Shown: one piece after another, positions 16,039-24,971 of the stretch | How the letters are laid out: the number at the start of each line of letters is the position of its first letter | How positions within the stretch are numbered: position 1 is the stretch's first letter | NCBI GenBank assembly: GCA_963812675.1 | Contig: CAWEWR010000027.1 | Coordinates: 174,126-238,125, forward strand | Source of the DNA: AP-15 sp963812675 | Lineage (GTDB): Bacteria; Pseudomonadota; Alphaproteobacteria; ATCC43930; CGMCC-115725 | Reading direction: 5' to 3' | DNA: 64,000 bases | Notes under the pieces: generated by a model | Seen by the model: only the letters and a program-made list of their open reading frames with translations | Told to the model about the DNA's origin: nothing | Database searches by the model: none | Program-made: the position numbers and the translations under genes

Positions 16039-16075
16039 CTATGGCCTATCCCCGTCGTTTTTTATATGGCCTATC
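16033..16075. repeat. 25-bp tandem duplication with T-run and ATGGCCTATC core
   Basis: Two adjacent units each hold six Ts, two bases and ATGGCCTATC (cores at 16041-16050 and 16066-16075). The first T-run is also the tail of the terminator, so the terminator's U-tract has been duplicated. Confidence 0.6.
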
Positions 16076-16097
16076 GTTCCGCGAGGACGCGCTCAAG

Positions 16098-16550
16098 CTA
16101 CTTCGAACACCTCGGATGGACGCCGTCCACTGCATGAGCGACCGCGTAATCGTGGAATGCTTTAATATCGAGCGTGCTGGCCAGCTTCAGCATCTCGGTC
16201 GATTGTTGGCAGAATTGCCCGGTCGGAATGATGGCTTGCTTGCGCGCAGCCTCGTTGGCGAGGCTGGTTTGCCAGGCGTCGAAGGCGCTCTTCGGGTTCC
16301 GAGCTCCGGTGCGCCGGAAATGGTCGATCATCGCATTCTGATAGCGTAAGATCGCGGCCGTATTGCGCGCTCGAAATTCGCCGTAAACGGTATCCCGGCA
16401 AGCCGAGCTGATGACCATCAGATTGGTTTGAAACAGCAGCGCCTGCTCCGCTTCGATATCCGTCGGCGAATAGCAATTCCGGTCGGCGGCCGATGCTGTG
16501 GCGACCGACGCGGCGGCAAGGAGCGCCGCAGCCAAAACGACATTCTTCAT
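16098..16550 (-). CDS. Secreted hypothetical protein with conserved cysteines
   Basis: Predicted 150 residues. A clear signal peptide (M-K-N-V-V-L-A-A-A-L-L-A-A-A-S-V-A-T-A-S-A) is followed by a helical periplasmic domain with four Cys residues (C-Y-S-P, S-A-C-R-D, F-C-Q-Q, P-R-C-S-K) that could form two disulfides. No catalytic motif was recognised. Similar small secreted proteins occur in alphaproteobacteria without assigned function. The gene stands alone, with divergent promoters toward the SAM hydroxide adenosyltransferase gene. Confidence 0.75.
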   Translation of the reverse strand: MKNVVLAAALLAAASVATASAADRNCYSPTDIEAEQALLFQTNLMVISSACRDTVYGEFRARNTAAILRYQNAMIDHFRRTGARNPKSAFDAWQTSLANEAARKQAIIPTGQFCQQSTEMLKLASTLDIKAFHDYAVAHAVDGVHPRCSK

Positions 16551-16834
16551 CGCGCTTCCCCAAGGATGTCCCCGACACCTTCAGCATAGCCAACGAGCTC
16601 TCTCAATTTCAAGAGCAACAACCTTCGCTGTCGACAAATCTCAAGTACAAAGGCTTACTCTTTTCGGGTGGAGAAGGCACGGCCCAACCCAACCGATGAT
16701 TGGATGGGCCCGCTGTGGCTTTATCCAAATGATTAGTGCCGAGCGAGAACTTGAACGGGGAAGATCAAGAATGTCCACATTCTGACGCTGGAGCCGACTA
16801 AGCATCGGAACCCCGATCCGTCGAAGAGGCGAGA

Positions 16835-17572
16835 ATGGCTGCGATAATTGTCTTGTTCACCGATTTCGGTCTCGAAGGCCCCTATACCGGTCAGGTCAAG
16901 ACCGTATTGCATCAGATCGCACCCGGCGTTCCGGTGGTCGACCTGTTTGCCGACCTGCCCGCGGCAAAGCCCCAGCCGGCGGCCTATTTGCTTGCCGCCT
17001 ACGGCGGATGGTTTCCGCCGGGCACGGTCATTCTCGCAGTCGTCGACCCCGGGGTGGGCGGGGAGCGTGCAGCGGTCGTCGTCGAAGCCGATTCGCGCTG
17101 GTATGTCGGTCCGGATAACGGCTTGTTGGAGCTCGTCTCGCGGCGCGCCGACCGCGTCCGGAGCTGGGAGATCTCCGCAGGGCCGGAGGCGATTTCGCCG
17201 AGCTTTCACGGCCGCGATGTGTTCGCCCCGATAGCGGGGCTGCTCGCTCGCGGCGACCGGGCGGCCGGCCGGCTCCGTCCCATGGAGATATCCCGCCGTC
17301 CCGATTGGCCTGACGACCTTCCCGAAATCGTTTACATCGACAAATTCGGCAACGCTATGACCGGCGTGCGGGCGGTGCTGATCCCGGGTGGGGCGCGACT
17401 TGCCGTTGCCGGGCGGGTTCTCGCGCGTCGGCGGACGTTCTCCAACGTCCCGGCCGGCGAAGCGTTTTGGTACGAGAACTCGAACGGGCTCGCCGAGATC
17501 GCCGTGAATGCCGGACGGGCGGATGCCACGCTCGGACTCGCCATAGGAACCCGGGCAGCCATCCTGCCGTGA
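16835..17572 (+). CDS. SAM hydroxide adenosyltransferase (DUF62 / fluorinase-like family)
   Basis: Predicted 245 residues. It hydrolyses S-adenosylmethionine to adenosine and methionine in characterised relatives. Conserved landmarks are the N-terminal L-F-T-D-F-G-L-x-x-P-Y, the P-P-G-T-V-I-L-A-V-V-D-P-G-V-G-G loop, R-W-Y-V-G-P-D-N-G-L-L, and the F-H-G-R-D-V-F-A-P segment that supplies the His of the Asp-Arg-His set used by the hydroxide branch. The Y-I-D-K-F-G-N-A-M-T motif opens the C-terminal domain, and Y-E-N-S-N-G-L-A-E-I-A-V-N closes it. Halogenases share the fold but lack this triad, so hydroxide is the likely nucleophile. Physiological role uncertain. Confidence 0.9.
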   Translation: MAAIIVLFTDFGLEGPYTGQVKTVLHQIAPGVPVVDLFADLPAAKPQPAAYLLAAYGGWFPPGTVILAVVDPGVGGERAAVVVEADSRWYVGPDNGLLELVSRRADRVRSWEISAGPEAISPSFHGRDVFAPIAGLLARGDRAAGRLRPMEISRRPDWPDDLPEIVYIDKFGNAMTGVRAVLIPGGARLAVAGRVLARRRTFSNVPAGEAFWYENSNGLAEIAVNAGRADATLGLAIGTRAAILP

Positions 17573-17587
17573 GCGGCGGAGCCGCTC
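17571..17587. terminator. Hairpin between convergent genes
   Basis: Perfect 7-bp stem GAGCGGC / GCCGCTC with a 3-base loop, placed exactly in the 15-base gap between the stop codons of the convergent SAM hydroxide adenosyltransferase and DedA genes. No T-run on either side, so it may be a weak bidirectional terminator or chance. Confidence 0.35.
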
Positions 17588-18196
17588 TCAAGGCGGGCTG
17601 ACGATCTTTGCGCCCGGCGGAACCCTGAGCTGGCGACGTCTTTGCAACCGGTGAAACAGCCACACGGCGACCGTGAAAGCAACAAACACGATCAGCATGA
17701 CGAGGCTGAACGAGCGCACGAGGTGGCCGAGCACAGAGCGGAAGGCGTGCCCGAGAAAATAGCCAAGGGCGACGAAGCTCCCAGCCCACAGACCGGCGGC
17801 GAGACAATTCAGTATAACAAACCGCTTCCAATGAACCGCGCTCAGCCCCATCGCAAAGGAGGAGAAATTTCGGATCCCATAAATGAAGCGGAAAGAGAGG
17901 ATGAAACCGGTGTTGTATCGCTCGAGCCAATACAAGGCCAATTCGACGCCATAGCGCCATTTCGGGAATCGATTGAGCAGCCGCAACCCGAAATACCGGC
18001 CGATCCAAAAATAGGTCTGATCTCCGGAGAAGCTGCCGAGCCACGTGGCGGCGAGCAGCAGCGCCGGGTTGAGCAGCCCTTGCGCTGCGGCGAAGGCGGC
18101 AAATAGAACGAAGGTTTCTCCTTCGAGAAAGGTCCAGATGAAAGCGATCAGATAAAAGCAGGCGCCGTTCTCAGCTATCAGTTGGCTGATGTCCAT
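17588..18196 (-). CDS. DedA family membrane protein
   Basis: Predicted 202 residues, inner membrane, five to six hydrophobic segments. The DedA/SNARE-associated motifs are visible: F-L-E-G-E-T near residue 24, the glycine-rich segment G-S-F-S-G-D-Q-T-Y-F-W-I-G-R-Y-F-G, then F-I-L-S-F-R-F-I-Y-G-I-R-N, a version of the conserved R-F-x-P-x-x-R stretch. In other bacteria such proteins act as undecaprenyl-phosphate or phospholipid flippases and support envelope homeostasis. Length is typical. The neighbours give no further hint. Confidence 0.88.
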   Translation of the reverse strand: MDISQLIAENGACFYLIAFIWTFLEGETFVLFAAFAAAQGLLNPALLLAATWLGSFSGDQTYFWIGRYFGLRLLNRFPKWRYGVELALYWLERYNTGFILSFRFIYGIRNFSSFAMGLSAVHWKRFVILNCLAAGLWAGSFVALGYFLGHAFRSVLGHLVRSFSLVMLIVFVAFTVAVWLFHRLQRRRQLRVPPGAKIVSPP

Positions 18197-18344
18197 TCCC
18201 GACCCGTTCCTGCTTTATCCAATCGCCCCGGGCCGTGGCTGGAGCGCGCCCCCTCGATGCACTTCCGGCGCGGCGCATGCTATGTTTTTCCGCCTTCACG
18301 GTCGAGCGGATTCCGGCCGCACAGAGGATTTGAGGAGATGACGG

Positions 18345-18797
18345 ATGCCCGGACTGTATTTTGAAGAGTTTGAAGAGGGTCAGGTCTTCGAGCATGCGAT
18401 CAGCCGGACCGTGACCGAGATGGACAATGTGCTGTTCAGCACGTTGACTATGAATCCGCAGCCATTGCATCTGGACGAAGAGTTCGCCAAGCAGACCGAG
18501 TTCGGCCAGCGCCTCGTGAACAGCCTATTCACCCTCGGTCTGGTCATCGGCATCAGCGTCGGTGAGACGACGCTCGGGACGACAGTTGCCAATTTGGGGA
18601 TGAGCGATGTTCGGTTTCCGAAGCCGGTCTTCCACGGCGACACGTTGCGGGCGCGAACGATCGTCAAGTCGAAACGGCGCAGCCAATCGCGTAAGGACGC
18701 CGGGATCGTCGAGTTCGAGCATCAGGGGATCAACCAGCGCGGCGAAACCGTCGCGATCTGCCGGCGCGCCGGCTTGATGAAATGCCAGCCCACATGA
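18345..18797 (+). CDS. MaoC-like hot-dog dehydratase
   Basis: Predicted 150 residues with a GGAG site seven bases before the ATG. Typical enoyl-CoA hydratase 2 hot-dog fold: N-P-Q-P-L-H-L-D-E-E-F-A around residue 37 holds the catalytic Asp/His-type pair, and later come V-R-F-P-K-P-V-F-H-G-D-T-L and E-F-E-H-Q-G-I-N-Q-R-G. It probably hydrates a branched or dicarboxylic enoyl-CoA. The next gene (18838) is a CitE-like CoA-ester lyase. This pairing is known from mesaconyl/methylmalyl-CoA chemistry, so a role in C4/C5 acyl-CoA breakdown is a reasonable inference. Its stop codon lies inside a 17-bp tandem repeat. Confidence 0.88.
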   Translation: MPGLYFEEFEEGQVFEHAISRTVTEMDNVLFSTLTMNPQPLHLDEEFAKQTEFGQRLVNSLFTLGLVIGISVGETTLGTTVANLGMSDVRFPKPVFHGDTLRARTIVKSKRRSQSRKDAGIVEFEHQGINQRGETVAICRRAGLMKCQPT

Positions 18798-18820
18798 AAT
18801 GCCAGCCCACATGAAGTACC
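18777..18820 (+). repeat. 17-bp tandem repeat across the MaoC stop codon
   Basis: Two perfect 17-bp units (18777-18793 and 18794-18810, each starting ATGAAATGCC) and a degenerate third start. The first stop of the MaoC frame lies in the second unit, so repeat slippage would change the C-terminus and the distance to the next gene. Confidence 0.85.
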
Positions 18821-18837
18821 AGGCGGCGGAGGGGTGA

Positions 18838-19731
18838 ATGCGCTCGCTACTATTTCTTCCCGCCGACAGTGAACGCAAGCTCGCCCAGGCCCCGCAAGCG
18901 GGAGCCGACGCATTGATCCTCGACCTGGAGGATTCGGTCGTCCCGGCGAGGCGGCCATTGGCCCGCCGTCAGGCCCGCGATTTCCTTGCCGCCAACGGTT
19001 CCGTCGAGCTCCGCCGCTACGTACGGATCAATCCTTTGTCGAGCGGCGTCGCTCTCGATGATCTTGCTGCTGTAGTGCCGGGAAAACCGGATGGAATACT
19101 GTTGCCGAAATGCGTGCCCGAGGACCTGCGGACGCTCGATCATTACTTATCGGCGCTGGAGGCGGCGTCGGCGCTGCCGCCGGGGTACATCCGGGTCATC
19201 GCCATCGCCACTGAAACCGCAGCCGCAATGTTCGCCCTCGGCGGCTATGGCGGCGTGTCGTTGCGGCTCGAAGCCATCACCTGGGGGGCGGAAGATCTGG
19301 CCGCGTGTATCGGCGGCGACAATCGCCGGCTGGACGGCATCTACGACGATCTCTACCGGCTGGCCCGCTCGCTGTGCCTGTTGGGAGCCGCAGCCGCCGG
19401 GGTCGTTGCGATCGACACGATCTATACCGATTTCAAGAACGAGGCCGGGCTCGCCGCCGAGTGCGCTGCCGCCAGGCGGTCCGGCTTCACCGCCAAGATG
19501 GCAATTCATCCGGCGCAGATCCCGGTCATCAACCAGGCTTTTGCAATCGGTGAGGAAGAACTCGCCTGGGCACGCATGGTCGTCCAGGCGTTTGCCGAGA
19601 ACCCCGACGCAGGGACCATCGCCGCCGACGGCAAGATGATCGACCGGCCGCATCTGACATTGGCACGCCGGCTTCTCGGCTTGGGCGGAGAGGGTGAGCC
19701 TCTCAGCATGCGGAAGCCCCAACCGCGATGA
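18838..19731 (+). CDS. CitE-like CoA ester lyase (HpcH/HpaI aldolase fold)
   Basis: Predicted 297 residues with a good GGAGGGG site. The protein starts M-R-S-L-L-F-L-P-A-D-S-E-R-K and continues D-A-L-I-L-D-L-E-D-S-V, the metal- and substrate-binding opening of the malyl/citramalyl-CoA lyase family. Then come I-A-T-E-T-A-A (conserved Glu), G-A-E-D-L-A-A, D-T-I-Y-T-D-F-K-N and K-M-A-I-H-P-A-Q-I. It should cleave or form a beta-hydroxyacyl-CoA with acetyl- or propionyl-CoA. The MaoC gene immediately upstream is likely the preceding step of the same pathway. Length is normal. Confidence 0.9.
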   Translation: MRSLLFLPADSERKLAQAPQAGADALILDLEDSVVPARRPLARRQARDFLAANGSVELRRYVRINPLSSGVALDDLAAVVPGKPDGILLPKCVPEDLRTLDHYLSALEAASALPPGYIRVIAIATETAAAMFALGGYGGVSLRLEAITWGAEDLAACIGGDNRRLDGIYDDLYRLARSLCLLGAAAAGVVAIDTIYTDFKNEAGLAAECAAARRSGFTAKMAIHPAQIPVINQAFAIGEEELAWARMVVQAFAENPDAGTIAADGKMIDRPHLTLARRLLGLGGEGEPLSMRKPQPR

Positions 19732-19777
19732 AGCTGGTCCATCGCATAGAAATTCATCAAGTTCTATATAACAATCC

Positions 19778-19895
19778 CGCAATTGCCATAATCTCATTGT
19801 ACTGTTGCCCGCGTCAGCAGCTGTGAGCGGCTTACGGATTTTTCGATGAGAGAATTGGCGATGCCTGATCTCGACCTGATAAAACAGGTAAATCA
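19778..19895 (+). repeat. Dispersed repeat: leader plus start codons of an MPDLDLIKQ-type gene (copy 1)
   Basis: Begins CGCAATTGCCATAATC and ends with ATGCCTGATCTCGACCTG and a few following codons; the conserved ends are about 80 bases apart. The same two blocks at the same distance occur at 48215-48333. The first block (TTGCCATAATC) could be part of a promoter. Confidence 0.65.
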
Positions 19896-20000
19896 GGCGT
19901 GCGGGCGGTTCGGCAGGGCCGATCCGTCGATCTCGAGCCGGGCAGACGAGCACGGCAACCAACGCTGCAGGTTCGCTGCAGATGCAGCTACCCGAGAATT
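19861..20000 (+). pseudogene. Decayed DUF5681-like gene (5' part, frameshifted)
   Basis: Starts M-P-D-L-D-L-I-K-Q, the N-terminus of a multicopy alphaproteobacterial protein family that normally continues with a G-R-F-x-K-G-R-S-G-N-P-A-G-R-P-R-G segment (DUF5681). Here the G-R-F is read in the starting frame, and the following Q-G-R-S...P-G-R-R-A-R-Q is found only in the +1 frame, so a base change has shifted the frame. Nothing recognisable remains after about 45 codons. The rest of the gap up to pepA shows no gene. The family assignment is from memory of typical sequences and is moderate. Confidence 0.55.
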
Positions 20001-20126
20001 TGGACTCAACTGTGGATTGCCAGATGTCTGAGGCCATCGGCTCTGCCATCGCTGGCGTCAGATGCGGCACTCGACTATGTAAGACCTGTCCCTTTGCTCG
20101 TCCCGCCGATTAATCGAGGTCGCCCG

Positions 20127-21638
<1,512 letters not shown>

Positions 21639-21669
21639 TGCCGTCTCGATCGTCTCGAGAGTCCCGGCC

Positions 21670-22116
21670 GTGGCCGAAATCGGCTTTTACCACCTGCTGT
21701 CGATGCCCTTGGAACGGGCCCTGCCAAAGCTCCTCGAGCGGGCCTGTGCGCTGGGCCATCGAGTGGTCGTCCGGGCTGCTTCTCCCGAGCGGGTCGAACA
21801 CCTCAATGCGGCGCTGTGGACTTACGAGGAGGCCGCCTTCTTGCCGCACGGTTCGGCGCGCGACGGGAACCCGGCCTTGCAGCCGATCTGGCTGACCGAT
21901 CGCGCCGAGAACCCGAACGGCGCTTCGATGATCGTTGTGGTTGATGGCATCGAAGCCGAGGATTTCCAGACGTTCAGCCGCTGTGCCAACGTCTTCGACG
22001 GCAACGACGCGGACGCGGTCGAGGCGGCACGCGGCCGTTGGCAACGTGCCCGTGAAGCCGGATGCAATTTGACCTACTGGCAGCAGACGGCATCGGGCTG
22101 GGAGCGAAGGACCTGA
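21670..22116 (+). CDS. holC: DNA polymerase III subunit chi
   Basis: Predicted 148 residues from a GTG at 21670 (V-A-E-I-G-F-Y-H). It matches the chi family: G-F-Y-H-L near the start, K-L-L-E-R-A-C-A-L-G-H-R-V-V-V, the W-T-Y-E-E-A-A-F-L-P-H-G segment, P-I-W-L-T, and a C-terminal W-Q-R-A-R-E-A-G-C-N-L-T-Y-W-Q. Chi links the clamp loader to single-strand DNA-binding protein. The location between pepA and ndk is the usual alphaproteobacterial order. The gap to pepA is only 31 bases. Confidence 0.93.
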   Translation: MAEIGFYHLLSMPLERALPKLLERACALGHRVVVRAASPERVEHLNAALWTYEEAAFLPHGSARDGNPALQPIWLTDRAENPNGASMIVVVDGIEAEDFQTFSRCANVFDGNDADAVEAARGRWQRAREAGCNLTYWQQTASGWERRT

Positions 22117-22211
22117 AGGGGCGTCGTTTTGCCGCCGGGCTTTACCGCCGGGTTTGCCGGTCGCCCCAACGCCCGCTATAACCCGCGGCTCTCCCCGAAA
22201 GAGAGATGCGG

Positions 22212-22634
22212 ATGACCATCGAACGCACTTTGTCGATCATCAAACCGGACGTAACGCGGCGCAATCTCACCGGCGTGATCAACGACCGCTTCGAGAGGGG
22301 CGGGCTGCGCATCATCGCTCAGAAGCGCATCCAGCTGTCGCAGAGCCAGGCGGAGCGGTTTTACGAAGTGCATGCTGGGCGTCCGTTCTACCGCGACCTG
22401 GTCGCGTTCATGAGTTCGGGGCCGGTTATGGTCCAGGTGCTCGAAGGGGAGAATGCGGTGGCGGTGAACCGCGAAATCATGGGGGCGACAGACCCGGCGG
22501 ACGCCGCCCCCGGCACCATCCGGAAGGATTTCGCCGAGTCGATCGAAGCAAACTCGGTCCACGGGTCGGATTCGCCCGAGACTGCGGCCCAGGAGATCGC
22601 TTTCTTTTTCTCCGCGATCGAAATCTGTCCTTAG
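22212..22634 (+). CDS. ndk: Nucleoside diphosphate kinase
   Basis: Predicted 140 residues from the ATG at 22212, which has a GAGAG site six bases upstream; the ATG at 22206 is too close to that site. It transfers the gamma phosphate of ATP to nucleoside diphosphates through a phospho-His. Motifs: E-R-T-L-S-I-I-K-P-D at the start, the G-P-V-M-V-Q-V-L-E-G segment, R-E-I-M-G-A-T-D-P, and N-S-V-H-G-S-D-S, which holds the active His. Length and motifs are standard. Confidence 0.97.
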   Translation: MTIERTLSIIKPDVTRRNLTGVINDRFERGGLRIIAQKRIQLSQSQAERFYEVHAGRPFYRDLVAFMSSGPVMVQVLEGENAVAVNREIMGATDPADAAPGTIRKDFAESIEANSVHGSDSPETAAQEIAFFFSAIEICP

Positions 22635-23990
22635 GTGAGGGCGGCGGATCCTTCTGACCCCGTCTCTTTGACCGGGGGCATCTTGCCCGCGGGGCGGGTG
22701 GACGGTTCGCGATCTCGATCCTTCCCGTTCTTGCGAAACCGGTTTGCCCGGCCCATCGCGGCGTGGTCCGAGGCCGGTCTCGACACAGTCGCTCTGCTGA
22801 TTTTTCCGCTCCTCGTCGTGCTGCCCCGCGGCACAGCCGCGCTGGTCTCGGCTGCGGGGCTGTGCGCGGCCGGTTTGATGCTGTCGGCAGGCGGAATGAG
22901 GCTGACCCGCATTCTTCTGGTTGCCGCCATGCTGCTCGGGTGTCTCCTCGCATGGGGGACTGCCTCGGCCTTGTGGTCGGTCGATCCGGTGCGCAGTTTG
23001 GTGGTGGCGGCTCGACTCGCCGGTCTATTTGCTGTCGGGCTCGCGCTTGCCGCCGGCGCCGGTTTGATCGCGGCTCCGCGCCGCCTGGCATTCCTGCTGC
23101 TCATCGGAATGGCGTTCGGGATCGCCATGGTGGCGATCGAACTCGCTACCGCCGGCGGCTTGAGCGCGCTCGTCTCCAACCGCGCTTATCGGCCGACCCA
23201 GCTCAACCAGGTTTCGATCTCGTTTGCGCTCCTCGTCTTGCCGGCGAGCGCCTTGTTGATTTCTCTTGGCCAGGCGATCCTCGCAACTCTGCTCGCGGCC
23301 GTGACGGCGGTAACGGTTTACGCATTGGCGGGGACCGCAGCGAAAGCGGTGTTGCTCGCCGGACTGGCGATCGGTTTGCTCCTCTACCGAGCCCGCCCGG
23401 TTGTCGCCAGGGTCGCCCTGGCAATCTCGATGGTTGCTATCATCGCGGCACCGTTGACCTTTGCGCGGCTCGAGCGATTGCCGGGTGTCGGCGAGACGGC
23501 CGACGGCTTCAAAATTTCCGCTGGTCACCGTATGCTGATCTGGTCGTTTGCCGGCGATCGGATCGCCGAGCGGCCGCTCACGGGCTGGGGCTTGGACGCG
23601 TCACGCGCCATCCCGGGCGGCGATGACCCGATCAGACCCGGTGAAACCTGGATGCCCCTGCATCCGCACAATGCGGCCCTGCAGGTCTGGCTCGAGCTCG
23701 GGGCGCCTGGTGCGGTGCTGTTCGCGGTGCTGGCAGCGCTCGTCTGGGGCGCGCTCGCCTGTGTCGAGTGGCCGCCGCTGTTCGCCGCTGCGGCTGGCGC
23801 CAGCCTCGCGATCGCGTTTGTCGGCTGCTGCGCCACCTACGGCATATGGCAGGAGTGGTGGCTCGGCACCTTGTCGTTTTCGCTTTTTTTGGTCTTGGTC
23901 ATGGGCCGCGTCGCTGGTTGCCCAGCCGTGCCTGGAAAGGCGGGCGGATCTCGGGGACTCTCGTTGGTGCGGCGCCGCACTACAAAGTGA
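22635..23990 (+). CDS. O-antigen ligase family (Wzy_C) membrane protein
   Basis: Predicted 451 residues, beginning at a GTG immediately after the ndk stop codon. About ten hydrophobic segments with a large periplasmic loop typical of O-antigen ligase/polymerase-type proteins: R-A-Y-R-P-T-Q-L-N-Q in the first half, then the loop H-R-M-L-I-W-S-F-A-G-D-R-I-A-E-R-P-L-T-G-W-G-L-D and later L-H-P-H-N-A-A-L-Q-V-W-L-E-L-G-A-P-G. The H-x-H-N-x-x-L-Q motif is the diagnostic one. It probably joins a glycan to lipid A or acts on a surface polysaccharide. No other polysaccharide gene is nearby. Confidence 0.85.
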   Translation: MRAADPSDPVSLTGGILPAGRVDGSRSRSFPFLRNRFARPIAAWSEAGLDTVALLIFPLLVVLPRGTAALVSAAGLCAAGLMLSAGGMRLTRILLVAAMLLGCLLAWGTASALWSVDPVRSLVVAARLAGLFAVGLALAAGAGLIAAPRRLAFLLLIGMAFGIAMVAIELATAGGLSALVSNRAYRPTQLNQVSISFALLVLPASALLISLGQAILATLLAAVTAVTVYALAGTAAKAVLLAGLAIGLLLYRARPVVARVALAISMVAIIAAPLTFARLERLPGVGETADGFKISAGHRMLIWSFAGDRIAERPLTGWGLDASRAIPGGDDPIRPGETWMPLHPHNAALQVWLELGAPGAVLFAVLAALVWGALACVEWPPLFAAAAGASLAIAFVGCCATYGIWQEWWLGTLSFSLFLVLVMGRVAGCPAVPGKAGGSRGLSLVRRRTTK

Positions 23991-24105
23991 AGATCGCCAG
24001 CCCGATCAGGATGAGAATGATCACGGCCAACGCCCATCTGACCAGCCGGGTGAACGCCATCCAAGTCTGACGATGCTGCTCGAAATTGGGATCGACTAGC
24101 GCCAT
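23980..24105 (-). CDS. aa3-type cytochrome c oxidase subunit IV-like peptide
   Basis: Predicted 41 residues: a short polar N-terminus with the H-R-Q-T-W-x-x-F-T-R-L motif followed by a single transmembrane helix (L-A-V-I-I-L-I-L-I-G-L-A-I-F). This matches the small bacterial aa3 oxidase subunit IV family of alphaproteobacteria, which sits in the membrane at the oxidase. The ATG at 24105 is preceded by an AGGAA site. The longer upstream frame has no such support. The gene is far from the main oxidase operon, as is usual for this peptide. Confidence 0.75.
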   Translation of the reverse strand: MALVDPNFEQHRQTWMAFTRLVRWALAVIILILIGLAIFTL

Positions 24106-24151
24106 CGGTTTCCTATCCGCTGCGAGAATACCTTCGAGACATAGCCTATCC

Positions 24152-24829
24152 TCAATCTTGGGGGCTGAGCGCCGAAATATCCGGGATTCGGGCATCTATG
24201 ATCTCGACCCGCTCGTCGGCGCCCCCCGGGACGACCCCGGAGACGACCCCGGGGACGACCCGCACGCGTCCTTCCGCAATCAGCCGCACGGCGAGCGGGT
24301 AGAGCCGATGCTCGGTCTCGAGAATTCGCCCCGATAGCCGCGCCTCGTCGTCGTCGGGATGAACCGGCACGACCGCCTGAGCGATGATCGGCCCGCAGTC
24401 GAGTTCCGGGCGGACGAAATGAACCGTGCAGCCGGTAAAGCGCACGCCGGCTGCGAGCGCCTGGCGCTGCGCATGCAGGCCACGAAAGGAGGGGAGCAGC
24501 GAGGGATGTATATTGACCATCCGGTCGCGCCACGCCGCCACGAAATCCACGTCCAATATGCGCATGAAGCCGGCAAGGCAGACGAGCTCGACCCGATGCT
24601 CGGAAAGCCTCGGCTGCGCCTCCGCCGCAAACGCGCGCCGGTCGCGATGCGGGATGACCCGGGTGGGAATGCCGGCCGCAGCCGCGACGCGGAGGCCCCG
24701 CGCTTCCGCCCGGCTGCTGATGACGAGAGCGATCTCGGCTGGGTAGGCCTCCGCCGAACATGCCGCAATCAGGGCCTGAAGATTGGAGCCGCGGCCCGAG
24801 ATGAGCACGCCGACCCTCAGCCGCGCCAT
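24152..24829 (-). CDS. purN: Phosphoribosylglycinamide formyltransferase (GART)
   Basis: Predicted 225 residues. It formylates GAR with 10-formyl-THF in purine synthesis. Motifs are L-I-S-G-R-G-S-N-L-Q-A-L at the start, L-A-G-F-M-R-I-L, N-I-H-P-S-L-L-P-S-F-R-G, the catalytic H in V-H-F-V-R-P-E-L-D-C-G-P-I, and the L-x-x-R-I-L-x-x-E-H-x-L-Y-P segment. The C-terminal end carries a repetitive V-V-P-G-V-V-S-G-V-V-P-G run from a 12-bp repeat, which lengthens it beyond typical PurN. The usual neighbour purM is missing from the upstream side. Confidence 0.93.
   Translation of the reverse strand: MARLRVGVLISGRGSNLQALIAACSAEAYPAEIALVISSRAEARGLRVAAAAGIPTRVIPHRDRRAFAAEAQPRLSEHRVELVCLAGFMRILDVDFVAAWRDRMVNIHPSLLPSFRGLHAQRQALAAGVRFTGCTVHFVRPELDCGPIIAQAVVPVHPDDDEARLSGRILETEHRLYPLAVRLIAEGRVRVVPGVVSGVVPGGADERVEIIDARIPDISALSPQD
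24220..24270. repeat. 12-bp minisatellite in purN
   Basis: About three copies of a GACGACCCCGGx unit on the plus strand, coding the P-G-V-V-x-G-V-V repeat near the PurN C-terminus. Confidence 0.7.
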
Positions 24830-24971
24830 CGCGGTTTCTCGGCTGTGCGCCGCCGTTCCGGGCCGACCGCCCGGCGGATCCGGCTGTTGATGGCGTCCTC
24901 GCAAAAAGTGCTGTATGACCGCTGCGCGGCGGCCGACAGTCGCGAAGATATCGGGTCGGAGGCGGTTTGCA

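Noticed and set aside
16681..16711. Imperfect inverted repeat between 16550 and 16835 as a terminator
   Set aside because: Lies between divergent gene starts, so a terminator is not expected; pairing is interrupted.
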